A DNA stretch of 64,000 nucleotides from Candidatus Kuenenia stuttgartensis (GTDB taxonomy: Bacteria; Planctomycetota; Planctomycetia; Pirellulales; UBA1268). The notes beneath the pieces were generated by a model. That model was not told the DNA's origin, made no database searches, and saw nothing but the letters and a program-made list of their open reading frames with translations. Shown here piece after piece: positions 53,549-62,319 of this stretch (position 1 is its first letter; the number at the start of each line of letters is the position of its first letter). Both the position numbers and the translations under genes were made by a program. The stretch lies in the NCBI GenBank assembly GCA_945891385.1, contig CAMDDJ010000003.1, forward strand, positions 1 to 64,000. Reading direction: 5' to 3'.

Positions 53549-54657
53549 CTTCGCACGTCGTCAGATCACGGTTCGTTCGCTGGCTCACCGTCGTGGCCGT
53601 TGGTCTGCCCGCGGTCGGCAGGCTGCCCGTGCGGGCAGAGGGGCCGCTCGTACGGTATGGGGATCCAGTGCCCCGCGATGTGCGCGAGGTCTACGAGGCG
53701 GGAATTCGCTATCTCCTCTCGACGCAGGACGAATCGGGTGGTTGGAAGGATGGTCAGGCGGGGCCGGGGGTCACCGGGATGGCGGTGATGGTGCTTCTCG
53801 CCTCGGGCGAAGATCCCAACTTCGGTCCGTACCGCGTCCCGATCCGCAAGGCCCTCCGGAGCATGATTCTCGAGCAGGACCCTGAAACCGGGTTTCTGGG
53901 GAGCAGCCGCGGGCACGACAGCATGTACCAACACGGCTTCGGCATGCTCGCCCTGGCGGAGGCCTACGGCGTGGTCGACGATCGGGCGCTCTGGAGCGAG
54001 GTGCCCGCGGTAAAGGGGCGGGGCGTGGGCCGCTCGCTCGGCCAGGCGCTGGAATTGGCGGCCCGTTGTGCGGTCACCTCGGCCAAGAACAATCCCTATA
54101 GCGCCTGGCGGTATTCGCCCGACGCCAGGGATGCCGACACCTCGGTGAGTGGGGCCGTCTTGATGGGGCTCCTGGCGGCCCGCAACGCCGGCGTGGAAGT
54201 ACCCGACGCGGTGATCGACAAGGCGATCAAGTATTACGCCGCGATGACCGGACCCAACGGGCAGGTCGGCTATTCGGGCAGCCCAGGCGGCGGTAGCGAC
54301 GCGGTGACGAGCATCGCCGTGCTCGTCACCGCCATTGCCCGACAGAAATCGCTGCCGCACTATGGCAGGTCGCTCGGCTATCTCAAGGGCCGCAGCCGGG
54401 CGGGTGAGGCCGGGATGGAGGGCTACCCGACCTATACGCGATACTACCGAGCCCAGGCGCTCTTCCAGGGCGATGTGGAGGCCTGGGAAGAGTGGAACGC
54501 GGGACTCGTGCAGGAACTCAAGAAACTCCAGGATAAGCAGGGCAGTTTCGCCGGCTTCGCTGGCCGCGGCGGTGGTTTCGGTGGCACGGTCGATACGGCG
54601 ATGGCGCTGTTGGCGCTCGCAGTGAACTACAAGTTTCTTCCGGTGTACGAACGATGA
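53545..54657 (+). CDS. Prenyltransferase/squalene-oxidase repeat protein
   Basis: 370 residues from the ATG at 53545 with a signal peptide to about residue 31 (VGRLPVRAEG). It consists of alpha/alpha-toroid repeats: YLLSTQDESGGWKDG, TGMAVMVLLASGEDPN, YQHGFGMLALAEAYGV, SAWRYSPDARDADTSVSGAV and a final GGTVDTAMALLALAV. These QW-like repeats occur in terpene cyclases and in secreted protein-binding proteins. The DXDD motif of hopene cyclases is not seen, so cyclase activity is unlikely and a scaffold role is more probable. ATGA overlaps bind it into the operon between two paralogues. Confidence 0.85.
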   Translation: MTSHVVRSRFVRWLTVVAVGLPAVGRLPVRAEGPLVRYGDPVPRDVREVYEAGIRYLLSTQDESGGWKDGQAGPGVTGMAVMVLLASGEDPNFGPYRVPIRKALRSMILEQDPETGFLGSSRGHDSMYQHGFGMLALAEAYGVVDDRALWSEVPAVKGRGVGRSLGQALELAARCAVTSAKNNPYSAWRYSPDARDADTSVSGAVLMGLLAARNAGVEVPDAVIDKAIKYYAAMTGPNGQVGYSGSPGGGSDAVTSIAVLVTAIARQKSLPHYGRSLGYLKGRSRAGEAGMEGYPTYTRYYRAQALFQGDVEAWEEWNAGLVQELKKLQDKQGSFAGFAGRGGGFGGTVDTAMALLALAVNYKFLPVYER

Positions 54658-55646
54658 GATCGACAGGGCACTCTGATCGCCCGCAGGCGGGCCACCTGGT
54701 CGCCTGGCTGGGCCTCGTGGCGGGCAGTGCCACCAACCTTCCGGCGGAGCAGTCGCCTCTCGCACCGGTCAACGTGATGCCACTCGAGTTCGAGGAGGGG
54801 ATCGCGCCAGTGCCGCCGGCCGTCGAGCCAGCGGTGCCGCTGCGGCCGCCCCAGCAGGTCGAGGCCGCCGCCGTCGAGGCCGCCCAGCGAGATGCCCGGA
54901 TCCTCGGCTGGGTGCTCGAACGCGGGCTCGAGGCGCTTGCGGCACCGGTGGCCAACGCCCCGGCAGTCGTGCTCGATCGTCAGCGGCGGCTCCAGATCGA
55001 CCAGCAGGCTCAGCAGATGGAACGGTTCTTCCAACCGGTCCTGGCGAGCGAATTGGAGCTGATTCGCCAGGCCTGCGGCAGCCTTGAGCCTGACGCCCGC
55101 CGGAAACTGCTCGCCGCCGGTCGGGCGGCGGTGAAGACCACCGCGAAGGAGTTCGCCACCAGGCAGCTGACCGGCGGGCTCGGGCAGGACGCCTTCGAAC
55201 CGCGGGCCGAAATCCGGCGGCCGCTGGCGGCCCTGCTCCAAACGCTGGCCTTGCCAGGCGAATTTGCCGCCTATGAGGCGGAGCAACATGCTCGGGACGC
55301 CCGCCGGGCCGAAGCGGCCCGGGTGATCATCGTCACGAAGCTCGATCGGCAGCTCGACCTCACGAGCGACCAACGGCGGGCGATCGAAGCCGATCTCGAG
55401 GGGCAGTGGCAGGCCGACTGGCTCCGGTCACTCGGGGAGCATCACGGGCTGATCAACGGCTATCCCGCCGCTCCCGACTACGCCGCGGCCTGTATTGCGC
55501 CCCACCTGCGGCCCGAGCAGGCGACGGCCTGGTCGGACTGGTGCCAGGCCGCCGGGGAGCGGCTGATCGGGCGGCAGCACGGCATCAACCTGGACAACCA
55601 GGGCATTCAGACGATCGACGCCTGGTGGCCGGGAGCCGAGCGATGA
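54654..55646 (+). CDS. Secreted helical protein, paralogue 2 of 3
   Basis: 330 residues with a hydrophobic N-terminal segment (GHLVAWLGLVAGSATNL). It is the most diverged of the three. IRQACGSLEPDARRKLLAAG aligns with the Cys-centred helix of its relatives, and KLDRQLDLTSDQRRAIEADL aligns with KLDDQLGLSTRQHDLLETEL of 55643-56587. It also has an N-terminal Pro-rich stretch (PPAVEPAVPLRPPQQVEAAA). Position between the QW-repeat protein and paralogue 3, with ATGA overlaps, suggests a shared complex. Function unknown. Confidence 0.68.
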   Translation: MRSTGHSDRPQAGHLVAWLGLVAGSATNLPAEQSPLAPVNVMPLEFEEGIAPVPPAVEPAVPLRPPQQVEAAAVEAAQRDARILGWVLERGLEALAAPVANAPAVVLDRQRRLQIDQQAQQMERFFQPVLASELELIRQACGSLEPDARRKLLAAGRAAVKTTAKEFATRQLTGGLGQDAFEPRAEIRRPLAALLQTLALPGEFAAYEAEQHARDARRAEAARVIIVTKLDRQLDLTSDQRRAIEADLEGQWQADWLRSLGEHHGLINGYPAAPDYAAACIAPHLRPEQATAWSDWCQAAGERLIGRQHGINLDNQGIQTIDAWWPGAER

Positions 55647-56587
55647 AAGCCGACGGATACGGGCTCCGGCAGGTCGGGTTCCTCACGGCGCTGCTGCACG
55701 GGGTCGCAGTCGCCGCCCCGGCCTGGGCGGTCGACGACGAGGTGACGGCCGAGCCGCCCGCGGGCCAGGCGGTTGCCGCCCAGCCGCACCAGGTCGATCT
55801 CGGAGCGAACTTCGATGCCAACCTCTTCGAGCAGCACGGCAACGGCTGGGTGTTGCGGAGCGGGGTCGTGCTCGGCCGCCGGCCCGGTCGCCTGTCCGCC
55901 AGTGGCGACACGGGCACCGCCGCCCGGGGCCGGAGCCTGGGTGAGAAACGGCTCGAGCGGATCGAGACCGCCTGCGAACTCACGGCTGCGCAGCGCCGCC
56001 GGCTGCAACTCGCGATCGAGTCGGACGTGCGGCGGTTCGTCGCCGAGATCGACGCCGTCCGGGATCGGTACGCAGGCATGGAGGTCAACATGAACGATCC
56101 TGCGGGCCAGAAGCAGTGGCATGCCTTTCAGCAGGACGTGCAGCGGTGCCGGGATGCGATGCGGGGTCTGTTTGAGACCGGGTCGCTGTTCTCCACGATC
56201 CTCGAGACCACCCTCGACGATGAGCAGCGACGGTGTCTGGCTGCCGAGCAGGCCGAGCGGCGGAGCTTCCATTGGCGGAGCATGGTGCTCGAGGCGCTCG
56301 TGAAGCTCGACGACCAACTCGGGCTGAGCACGCGGCAGCACGATCTGCTCGAGACGGAACTTCTGGCCCACGAGCCTCGGTTGCGAACCGACGAGTCGGC
56401 GCTCGCCCGAGACGATCAGAACCTTCGGCGGAACCTCGTGTTTCTCGTGCTCTCGCAGATCGACCAGAAGAAGATCCGGGCCGTGGTCACCGACCGCCAG
56501 TGGCCGCTGTTGGCCGTGTACCGCAACCAGGGCCAGGCGATGCGGTCGTGGATCGAGCAGCAGGGCGTGCTCGAAGGCAAGCCCTGA
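55643..56587 (+). CDS. Secreted helical protein, paralogue 3 of 3
   Basis: 314 residues from the ATG at 55643 with a signal peptide (FLTALLHGVAVAAPAWAV). Two helical units are seen: CELTAAQRRRLQLAIESDV and DDQLGLSTRQHDLLETELL, each with an LT/LS-x-x-Q element, and the conserved RDRYAGMEVN and GSLFSTILETTLDDEQRRCLAAEQ. The sequence ends YRNQGQAMRSWIEQQGVLEGKP. It is the last gene of the operon and converges on the TolC-like gene with 23 nt between stops. Whether it binds lipid, protein or metal is not evident. Confidence 0.7.
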   Translation: MKADGYGLRQVGFLTALLHGVAVAAPAWAVDDEVTAEPPAGQAVAAQPHQVDLGANFDANLFEQHGNGWVLRSGVVLGRRPGRLSASGDTGTAARGRSLGEKRLERIETACELTAAQRRRLQLAIESDVRRFVAEIDAVRDRYAGMEVNMNDPAGQKQWHAFQQDVQRCRDAMRGLFETGSLFSTILETTLDDEQRRCLAAEQAERRSFHWRSMVLEALVKLDDQLGLSTRQHDLLETELLAHEPRLRTDESALARDDQNLRRNLVFLVLSQIDQKKIRAVVTDRQWPLLAVYRNQGQAMRSWIEQQGVLEGKP

Positions 56588-56610
56588 CCATGGCTCTCAC
56601 CGGCCGTGAC

Positions 56611-58773
56611 TCACCGACCCGCAGCGGAGAGGGCCGGGGCAGGGAGGAGTTCCGGTGGGCTGCCACCCGGCATCGCCGGCAGTTCTTCCTTCGTCGGGAG
56701 TTCGTCTTGGCGGGTCGCGGGGTCCATCGGCGGCAACTGCACCGCCCGTGACCCACCACCCAGGGACTCGAACTCCTGGGAGATCGGCCCGCGGCTGAAC
56801 ACACCGGGTCGCGAGTGGCCGTAGTCGAGGTAGAGGCTCGCATCCCGCTGCCGGGCCCGGCGGTGGGCGTCGAAGTAGGCCTTGCCGGGCCAGGGGCCTT
56901 CCGCGAGGAAGACGCCGTTGTATTCGAGCAGCGAGCCCTTGCGGAAATGGAGCTGGGAGATGGAACGGTTGTAGTCGACGAGGGCCCGGTAGTAGGAACT
57001 CTCCGCCTCCGCCCGCCGTCGCTGGGCGTCGAGCAGCTGGTCGAAGGTGACGGTGTTGGCATCGTAGGCGGCCTGGACGGCCTCCACCTGCCGTTCGGCT
57101 GCGACCCGCCGGTTGTAGTTGGTCTGGGCGAGCGCGAAGTTCGTGTCGACGTTGCGGACGGCATCGACCAAGGCATGGGATGCCTCGAGTTCCTCATCCT
57201 GAAGTTGGGCCCTGGCCTTCGCGAGTTGCAGTTGATGATGCCGCACCGTGGCCAGTTCCCGACGGAAGCCGAGCGGCATCTGAAACTGGGCTCCGGCCTG
57301 CCATTCCTGGAAGCGGCCCGAGAACAGCGTCGAGTAGGCATCGGTGCCGAACAGCGGGTCGACGGGATTACTCGCCTCGTAGGGGTTGTAATTTTGATTG
57401 ATGAGGTCTTGGCCCATGCCGAGGAACCGCCACCTGCCGATCAGGTCGAGCCGCGGCAGGATCAGGTTCTTGGCGGCCACGAGCTCGAGTTCCCGCTGCT
57501 TGATGAACCACTTCTGCCTGCGGAGTTCGGCCGAGCGGGAGAGCGCCTCGACGAGCGACTGCTGCCAGTCGAACGTGATCCGGGCGGTGGTCGGTTCGTC
57601 GGAGGGCCGGATCAGCCGGCCGTCGCTGGCCGAGATGCCCATCATGAATCGCAGGCGGTTCTCCGCCCGGTAGACGTCGGTGAGCGCCTGCTCGACCTCG
57701 CTCCGGAAGAAGAAATACTGCTCGCGGGCCTGGGCCTCTTTGTCGGCCTCACCGCCGCGGGACTGCTCGACGTAGAGCGCGTGGACCTTTCGCCAGGCTT
57801 CGAGGGCGCTGTCACGACCGGCCTTCCGTGCCTCGAGGTTCCGGTAGGCAAAGTAGAGTTCCCAATACGACTGCTCGGTGTCGCTGACGAGATTCCGCAC
57901 CCCGGCTTCGAAGTCGGCCAGTGAAATGTCGGCGTTCACCCGGGCCAGGAGCACGCCGCGGAACACAGGCCGACCGTAGAGGTTTTCGAAGGCGTCGGGT
58001 CCGGCGATCCGGTTGTAGGTGGCGCCCGCTCCCTGGAGGAGCGGCTGGCTGAAGCTGAAGTCGTAGTTGGTGGTCCAGGTCGAGGGCACGACCACCTGGC
58101 CCGTGACCGGATCTCGTTCGCGAATCGGCGAATTGTTGTTGTCGTACAGCGTCTGGTTTGAGAAGCCGAAGGTGGCACCGGTGGCTGTCCGCTTCGTGAT
58201 GCCTGTGGTCATGTTGCCAGTGTCACCCAGCAGCACGCGAGGGAAGATGCTGCCGCCCGCGATATCGATGTTTTGGGGCCGATTCTGCCGGTCCCAGGTG
58301 AGTGAGCTCGTCAGCTGGGCATCGAACAAGGCCAGGGCGCTCTCCACGCCGCGGAATGGGTCGGTTTCGACGATGGCGGGGTCATACACAGTCGGCGTCT
58401 GGTTCGGTGCCGTCAGCAGCGAGACGGCTGGCTCACCGGTCTGTGGCCGAGGACCTCCGAAGCTCGCGAACCGACCGCCGAGATTGCGCAGCACCTTGCC
58501 ATTCTCAAGGGCCGTGCGGATTGCCTCTTCGAGCGACAATTCCCAGATTTCTTCGAAGTTTGGATTCGAGAGCGTCATCGGGTCGGTCGCACCGGCGGCC
58601 TCGTCGAGCGGCTCCTGGCATGTGTCGGGATACTCCATCTTTTGGACGGCCCCGACGTAATGCGACAGGTCGCCGTCCTCGAAGAAGTAGAACGGCTGCC
58701 GCGGTGCACAGCCGGAGCCCACGAGCGTGATGCTGGTGAGCAGAACCCAGGCTTGTCGAATGATGCGTGGCAT
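56611..58773 (-). CDS. TolC family outer-membrane efflux lipoprotein
   Basis: 720 residues. The signal has a lipobox at VGSGC (Cys 22). TolC-family repeats are seen in LSLEEAIRTALENGKVLRNL, ALFDAQLTSSLTWDRQ, NADISLADFEAGVRNLV, QSYWELYFAYRNLEARKAG, and VEAVQAAYDANTVTFDQLLDAQRR with YYRALVDYNRSISQLHFRKG. These helices make the periplasmic tunnel. It is longer than E. coli TolC (about 470), with a C-terminal Pro/Glu-rich tail of about 80 residues. No inner-membrane pump is adjacent; the partner is unknown. Confidence 0.88.
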   Translation of the reverse strand: MPRIIRQAWVLLTSITLVGSGCAPRQPFYFFEDGDLSHYVGAVQKMEYPDTCQEPLDEAAGATDPMTLSNPNFEEIWELSLEEAIRTALENGKVLRNLGGRFASFGGPRPQTGEPAVSLLTAPNQTPTVYDPAIVETDPFRGVESALALFDAQLTSSLTWDRQNRPQNIDIAGGSIFPRVLLGDTGNMTTGITKRTATGATFGFSNQTLYDNNNSPIRERDPVTGQVVVPSTWTTNYDFSFSQPLLQGAGATYNRIAGPDAFENLYGRPVFRGVLLARVNADISLADFEAGVRNLVSDTEQSYWELYFAYRNLEARKAGRDSALEAWRKVHALYVEQSRGGEADKEAQAREQYFFFRSEVEQALTDVYRAENRLRFMMGISASDGRLIRPSDEPTTARITFDWQQSLVEALSRSAELRRQKWFIKQRELELVAAKNLILPRLDLIGRWRFLGMGQDLINQNYNPYEASNPVDPLFGTDAYSTLFSGRFQEWQAGAQFQMPLGFRRELATVRHHQLQLAKARAQLQDEELEASHALVDAVRNVDTNFALAQTNYNRRVAAERQVEAVQAAYDANTVTFDQLLDAQRRRAEAESSYYRALVDYNRSISQLHFRKGSLLEYNGVFLAEGPWPGKAYFDAHRRARQRDASLYLDYGHSRPGVFSRGPISQEFESLGGGSRAVQLPPMDPATRQDELPTKEELPAMPGGSPPELLPAPALSAAGR

Positions 58774-59322
58774 GGGGGCTTAGCCGTGCGGTGGCGTTGA
58801 TGTCGATCCGGTTGCCGCCGTTGCGCCTCGAGGGGTTGGCTGTCGAATGACAGTCCCTCCCGGCACGGGGCCCCCCGACTCCGTGCCTGCAGGACCGCAC
58901 CCGAGGCGCAGCGGCAGCATCGGTGGTATCGGACGCTCGAACCCGCAAACTTGGAGCAATCGTCACAGTCGCGCCGGGATCGCGCGAAGCTGGAAAGCTT
59001 GGGGTTTCTGGGGTTGGAGGCAGCGTCACCTGAGGGGTCGGGTTGACCCATACCCCGTCGCCGGATGTTTGCTGCCGGATGGAGGGGCGGAGGCGACGTC
59101 ATCTGGGTGGTCGGGGCTGCCCGTACCCCGTCGCCGGACGTTCGCTCCGGCCCTCCAGGCCGTCGCTCACTCGGAGGAAACCGTCACTTCGCCATCCTGG
59201 CTTCGTTCGGTTTCCTACGCCAGCTCTCGGGATACGGGCAGCCCCGACCTTGTAACCCGGACCAGGTGGCTTCGAATCAGGAGGACTTGTTCACTCAGGC
59301 CCGGCGGGCGCTGCAACAGCGG
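58774..59322. other. 549-nt gap between the TolC gene and oppF
   Basis: No gene is supported. It contains a 7-bp hairpin (58862-58868 with 58881-58887) in the tolC leader, a partial left-end of the dispersed repeat near 59040-59090 (ACCCATACCCCGTCGCCGG), and the complete copy 2 at 59109-59249. No clear promoter was found for tolC. The right-hand part (59250-59322) carries nothing visible beyond the oppF stop region. Confidence 0.6.
59109..59249 (+). repeat. Dispersed structured repeat, copy 2
   Basis: 141 nt bounded by GGTCGGGGCTGCCCGTA (59109-59125) and its perfect reverse complement at 59233-59249; pairing continues with one mismatch inward. The core has GCCGGA...TCCGGC, GGCC-CTCCA-GGCC and AGGAAACCG...CGGTTTCCT. 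Compared with copy 1, the loop between GGCC arms differs while the arms stay the same, and a 1-nt indel breaks any shared reading frame, which argues for structure over coding. It lies between the TolC gene and the opp genes. Confidence 0.85.
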
Positions 59323-60348
59323 TCAAGCCACATGGCAGGCGACGGTGTGGCCGCGGGCGACCTCGCGGAGCACTGGAACCTCGTGGCGGCAGCGTTCTTC
59401 TCGGAGCGGGCAGCGGGTGTGGAAGGGGCAGCCCGCAGGCGGATTGAGTGGGCTCGGCACTTCACCCTCGAGCACGATGCGTTGCCGGGTCTGCTCGGCG
59501 ACGGGGTCGGGGGCGGGAACGGCGGAGATCAGCGCCTGCGTGTAGGGATGCCGGGCGGCCGCGACGATCGTGACGGCGTCGGCCAGTTCGACGATTCGGC
59601 CGAGGTACATGACGGCGATCCGGTCGCTGACGAGCCGTACCGCCGCCAGATCGTGGGCGATGAAGAGCATCGTCAGCCCCAGGTCCCGCCGCAATTGCTG
59701 GAGGAGGTTCAGAATCTGGGCCTGGATCGAGACGTCCAGCGCGCTGATCGGTTCGTCGGCCACGATGAGATCGGGACCGAGGGCCAGGGCGCGGGCGATC
59801 CCGATCCGTTGCCGCTGGCCACCGGAGAACTCGTGGGGATACCGGCGGATCATCCGGGGATCCAGGCCCACGGTCTCGAGCAATGACTGGATCCGGGCCC
59901 GGCGGTCGGAGCCATCGGCCAGGCCGAAGTTCCGCAGCGGCTCGGCGAGGATGGCTTCGACGGTCATCCGCGGGTTCAGCGATGCGAACGGATCCTGAAA
60001 GATCATCTGCATCCGCCGCCGCAGGGCCCTGAGTTCCGGCCCCCAGGCCCAGCTGCGGCCCCGCCGCACCCAGAGGTCGTGGAGCGGCAGGCCGTCGAAC
60101 ATGACCTCGCCGCGAGCGGGCCGCAGCAGCTGCAGCACGCCGCGTCCGGTCGTCGACTTGCCGCAGCCGCTCTCCCCCACGAGGCCGAGGGTCTCGCCGC
60201 GACGCACCGAAAAGCTCACGCCATCCACGGCACGAACCTCCTGGCGGTGGCGGGTCAGCCAGCCCTCGCCCACCGTCACCGGAAATCGGATCTCGAGGTC
60301 ATGGACGTCGAGGAGCGGCCGTTCGGAGGCGGTTTCGTCGGAACTCAC
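59323..60348 (-). CDS. oppF: Peptide ABC transporter ATP-binding protein (OppF/DppF)
   Basis: 341 residues from a GTG at 60348 with GGAGG upstream; it overlaps oppD by 4 nt (GTGA). Walker A is [13 protein letters not shown], the signature [14 protein letters not shown], and Walker [21 protein letters not shown]. The C-terminal [19 protein letters not shown] with conserved cysteines is the Opp/Dpp C-terminal domain that binds an iron-sulfur cluster in some members. With OppD it powers import of oligopeptides. Confidence 0.93.
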   Translation of the reverse strand: MSSDETASERPLLDVHDLEIRFPVTVGEGWLTRHRQEVRAVDGVSFSVRRGETLGLVGESGCGKSTTGRGVLQLLRPARGEVMFDGLPLHDLWVRRGRSWAWGPELRALRRRMQMIFQDPFASLNPRMTVEAILAEPLRNFGLADGSDRRARIQSLLETVGLDPRMIRRYPHEFSGGQRQRIGIARALALGPDLIVADEPISALDVSIQAQILNLLQQLRRDLGLTMLFIAHDLAAVRLVSDRIAVMYLGRIVELADAVTIVAAARHPYTQALISAVPAPDPVAEQTRQRIVLEGEVPSPLNPPAGCPFHTRCPLREERCRHEVPVLREVARGHTVACHVA

Positions 60349-61331
60349 GAGGGTTCCTCCATGTTCCAACACGCGGCCGCATGGGTGGCCGACAGCCTTG
60401 TGAATGGCGGATATTCCGATCGACACCGATCGATCGAGCGGCTGCAGCGCACGTGGAACGGGCAGCCGGCCGGAAGGTGACCCAGGTCTGGCGGCATACC
60501 CGGGATCGCCTCGAGGTGGCTGCCGGGGGGCGTGTCGATCCGGGGTGTGCTCGCCAGGAGACCACGGGTGTAGGGATGCCGCGGACAGGCGAAGACTTCC
60601 GCGGTGGGGCCTGTCTCGACGATCCGGCCGGCATACATCACCGCGACGCGATCGGTGCTGCCGGCGACGACGCCGAGGTCGTGGGTGACGAGCACCACGG
60701 CCGTGCCTGCCGAGCGTTGCAGGTCGGCGATCAATTCCAGGATCTGCGCCTGGATCGTGACATCGAGGGCCGTCGTCGGCTCGTCGGCAAAGAGCACCTC
60801 CGGTTGACAGAGCAGCGCCATTGCGATCATCACCCGTTGCCGCATGCCTCCGGAAAATTGGTGGGGATACTGGTCGATCCGCCGGTCGGCATCGGGAATG
60901 CCGACCCGTTCGAGCATCGCAATCGCGGCCCGGCGGGCCTCGGCGCCCGAGGTCCCTTTGTGAACCTCGAGCACCTCCGTCAACTGCCGGCTGATCCGCA
61001 GATAGGGGTTCAGAGACGTCAGCGGATCCTGGAAGATCATCGCCAGACGGTCGCCCCGAATCGCCTCCAGCTCCCGCTCGCTGCACCGCAACAGGTCGCG
61101 TCCGCCGTACCAGACCTCGCCGGACGGGTGAAACGCCGGTGGCCTGGCCACGAGCCCGAGCAGCGAGAGGCAGGCCACGCTCTTACCCGAGCCGCTCTCC
61201 CCGACGATTCCGAGCGTCTCGCCGCGGCGCACGGAGAAACTCACGCCATCGACCGCCTTGACGATGCCGTCGTCGCTGTGGAAGTAGGTCCGCAGGTCGG
61301 AGACAGACACGACAGCTTCGGGTTCACTCAC
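60345..61331 (-). CDS. oppD: Peptide ABC transporter ATP-binding protein (OppD/DppD)
   Basis: 328 residues. Walker [14 protein letters not shown], the Q-loop [20 protein letters not shown], signature [15 protein letters not shown] and Walker [20 protein letters not shown] are complete. The C-terminal [18 protein letters not shown] matches the Opp/Dpp extension. It forms the ATPase heterodimer with OppF, which begins in its last bases. A hairpin with flanking direct repeats separates it from oppC (91 nt). Confidence 0.93.
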   Translation of the reverse strand: MSEPEAVVSVSDLRTYFHSDDGIVKAVDGVSFSVRRGETLGIVGESGSGKSVACLSLLGLVARPPAFHPSGEVWYGGRDLLRCSERELEAIRGDRLAMIFQDPLTSLNPYLRISRQLTEVLEVHKGTSGAEARRAAIAMLERVGIPDADRRIDQYPHQFSGGMRQRVMIAMALLCQPEVLFADEPTTALDVTIQAQILELIADLQRSAGTAVVLVTHDLGVVAGSTDRVAVMYAGRIVETGPTAEVFACPRHPYTRGLLASTPRIDTPPGSHLEAIPGMPPDLGHLPAGCPFHVRCSRSIDRCRSEYPPFTRLSATHAAACWNMEEPS

Positions 61332-61348
61332 CTGTCCGGGCCTCAGGA

Positions 61349-61441
61349 TTTCATCTTCGGGAGCGATTGTCGCGCCGGCGCCGCCGACCCGCGTCGGCTC
61401 CGGCGCGGGCCACCGAGTGTGATCACCGTTTCATCTTCGGG
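61349..61441. repeat. Hairpin between 13-bp direct repeats in the oppC-oppD spacer
   Basis: TTTCATCTTCGGG occurs at 61349-61361 and at 61429-61441, the second being the end of oppC (DPKMK). Between them, CGCGCCGG (61371-61378) pairs with CCGGCGCG (61400-61407), and GCCGAC (61383-61388) with GTCGGC (61393-61398). A duplication of the gene end or an insertion with target duplication would both give this pattern. The hairpin may reduce ATPase expression relative to the permeases. Confidence 0.6.
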
Positions 61442-62319
61442 TCGAGCGCATCCCGCACACCGTCGCCGAGGAAGTTCAGGGCGAAGAGCATCAGGGCCAT
61501 CACCCCGCCGGGGAAGGCGAGCGTCCACCAGAAGACGAGCATTTGGTTGGCCCCGTCGTTGATCAGTGCTCCCAGGCTGGGCCGCGGGGCCTGCACGCCC
61601 AATCCCAGGAACGATAGGAAAGCCTCCTGCAGGATCATCGAGGGTACCGTGAGCGTGAAGGTGACGATCACCGGCCCGAGGGTGTTCGGAATGAGGTGAC
61701 GGAAGATGATGTCGCTGGCCGGGGTACCCAGGCTCCGGGCCGCGGTCACGAAATCTTGTTCTTTGAGGCTCATCACCTGGCCGCGGACGATCCGGGCCGT
61801 GAGCAGCCAGCCCACCGCGCCCAGCGCCAGAAACACGAGCAGCAGGCTCTTGCCCAGGATCGTCACCAGGATGATCACCAGAAACATGTAGGGCAGTGCG
61901 TAGAGGATATCGACGGCCCGCATCATGACCGAGTCGACCAGGCCGCCGGCGTAGCTCGCCACGGCTCCGTAGACCGTGCCGATCGTGGCGGCCACGGTGG
62001 CCGCTAGGAGACCCACCGTGAGGCTGACCCGGCCGCCATAGAGCACGCGCGTAAGCAGATCCCGGCCGTAGAAGTCGGTGCCGAAGGGGTGGCTCCAGGA
62101 CGGGGGGCGGGCGCCGTAGGCGAGGTCTTGGGTCTCGTAGTCGTAGCCCCAGGTGGCCGCGATCAGGGCCGGCCCAACGAGGCTCGCCCCGGCCAAGAAC
62201 AGAATCACGACCCCGCTGGCCACGGCCAGGCGGTTCTTCCGGAGCCGCCGCCAGGCGTCCTGCCAGAGCGAGGTGCCGGTCACGAGGCTGGCTGCGGAAG
62301 GCGAGGCCGTAGCGGTCAT
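61423..62319 (-). CDS. oppC: Peptide ABC transporter permease (OppC/DppC)
   Basis: 298 residues from the ATG at 62319 (MTATASPSAASLVTGTSLW). The N-terminal OppC-N helix (LAVASGVVILFLAGASLVGP) precedes HPFGTDFYGRDLLTRVLYGG and five permease helices with the EAA-type loop around EQDFVTAARSLGTPASDIIF. The final FALNFLGDGVRDALDPKMKR is the usual OppC end. It overlaps oppB by 4 nt. Confidence 0.93.
   Translation of the reverse strand: MTATASPSAASLVTGTSLWQDAWRRLRKNRLAVASGVVILFLAGASLVGPALIAATWGYDYETQDLAYGARPPSWSHPFGTDFYGRDLLTRVLYGGRVSLTVGLLAATVAATIGTVYGAVASYAGGLVDSVMMRAVDILYALPYMFLVIILVTILGKSLLLVFLALGAVGWLLTARIVRGQVMSLKEQDFVTAARSLGTPASDIIFRHLIPNTLGPVIVTFTLTVPSMILQEAFLSFLGLGVQAPRPSLGALINDGANQMLVFWWTLAFPGGVMALMLFALNFLGDGVRDALDPKMKR

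Noticed and set aside
53545-54657. Squalene-hopene cyclase
   Set aside because: The protein is too short (370 versus about 630 residues), is secreted and lacks the DXDD motif; it only shares the repeat fold.
58774-59322. SRP RNA, tmRNA or another housekeeping RNA in the long gap
   Set aside because: No SRP Alu or apical-loop motifs and no tRNA-like domain could be found; the structure present is the dispersed repeat.
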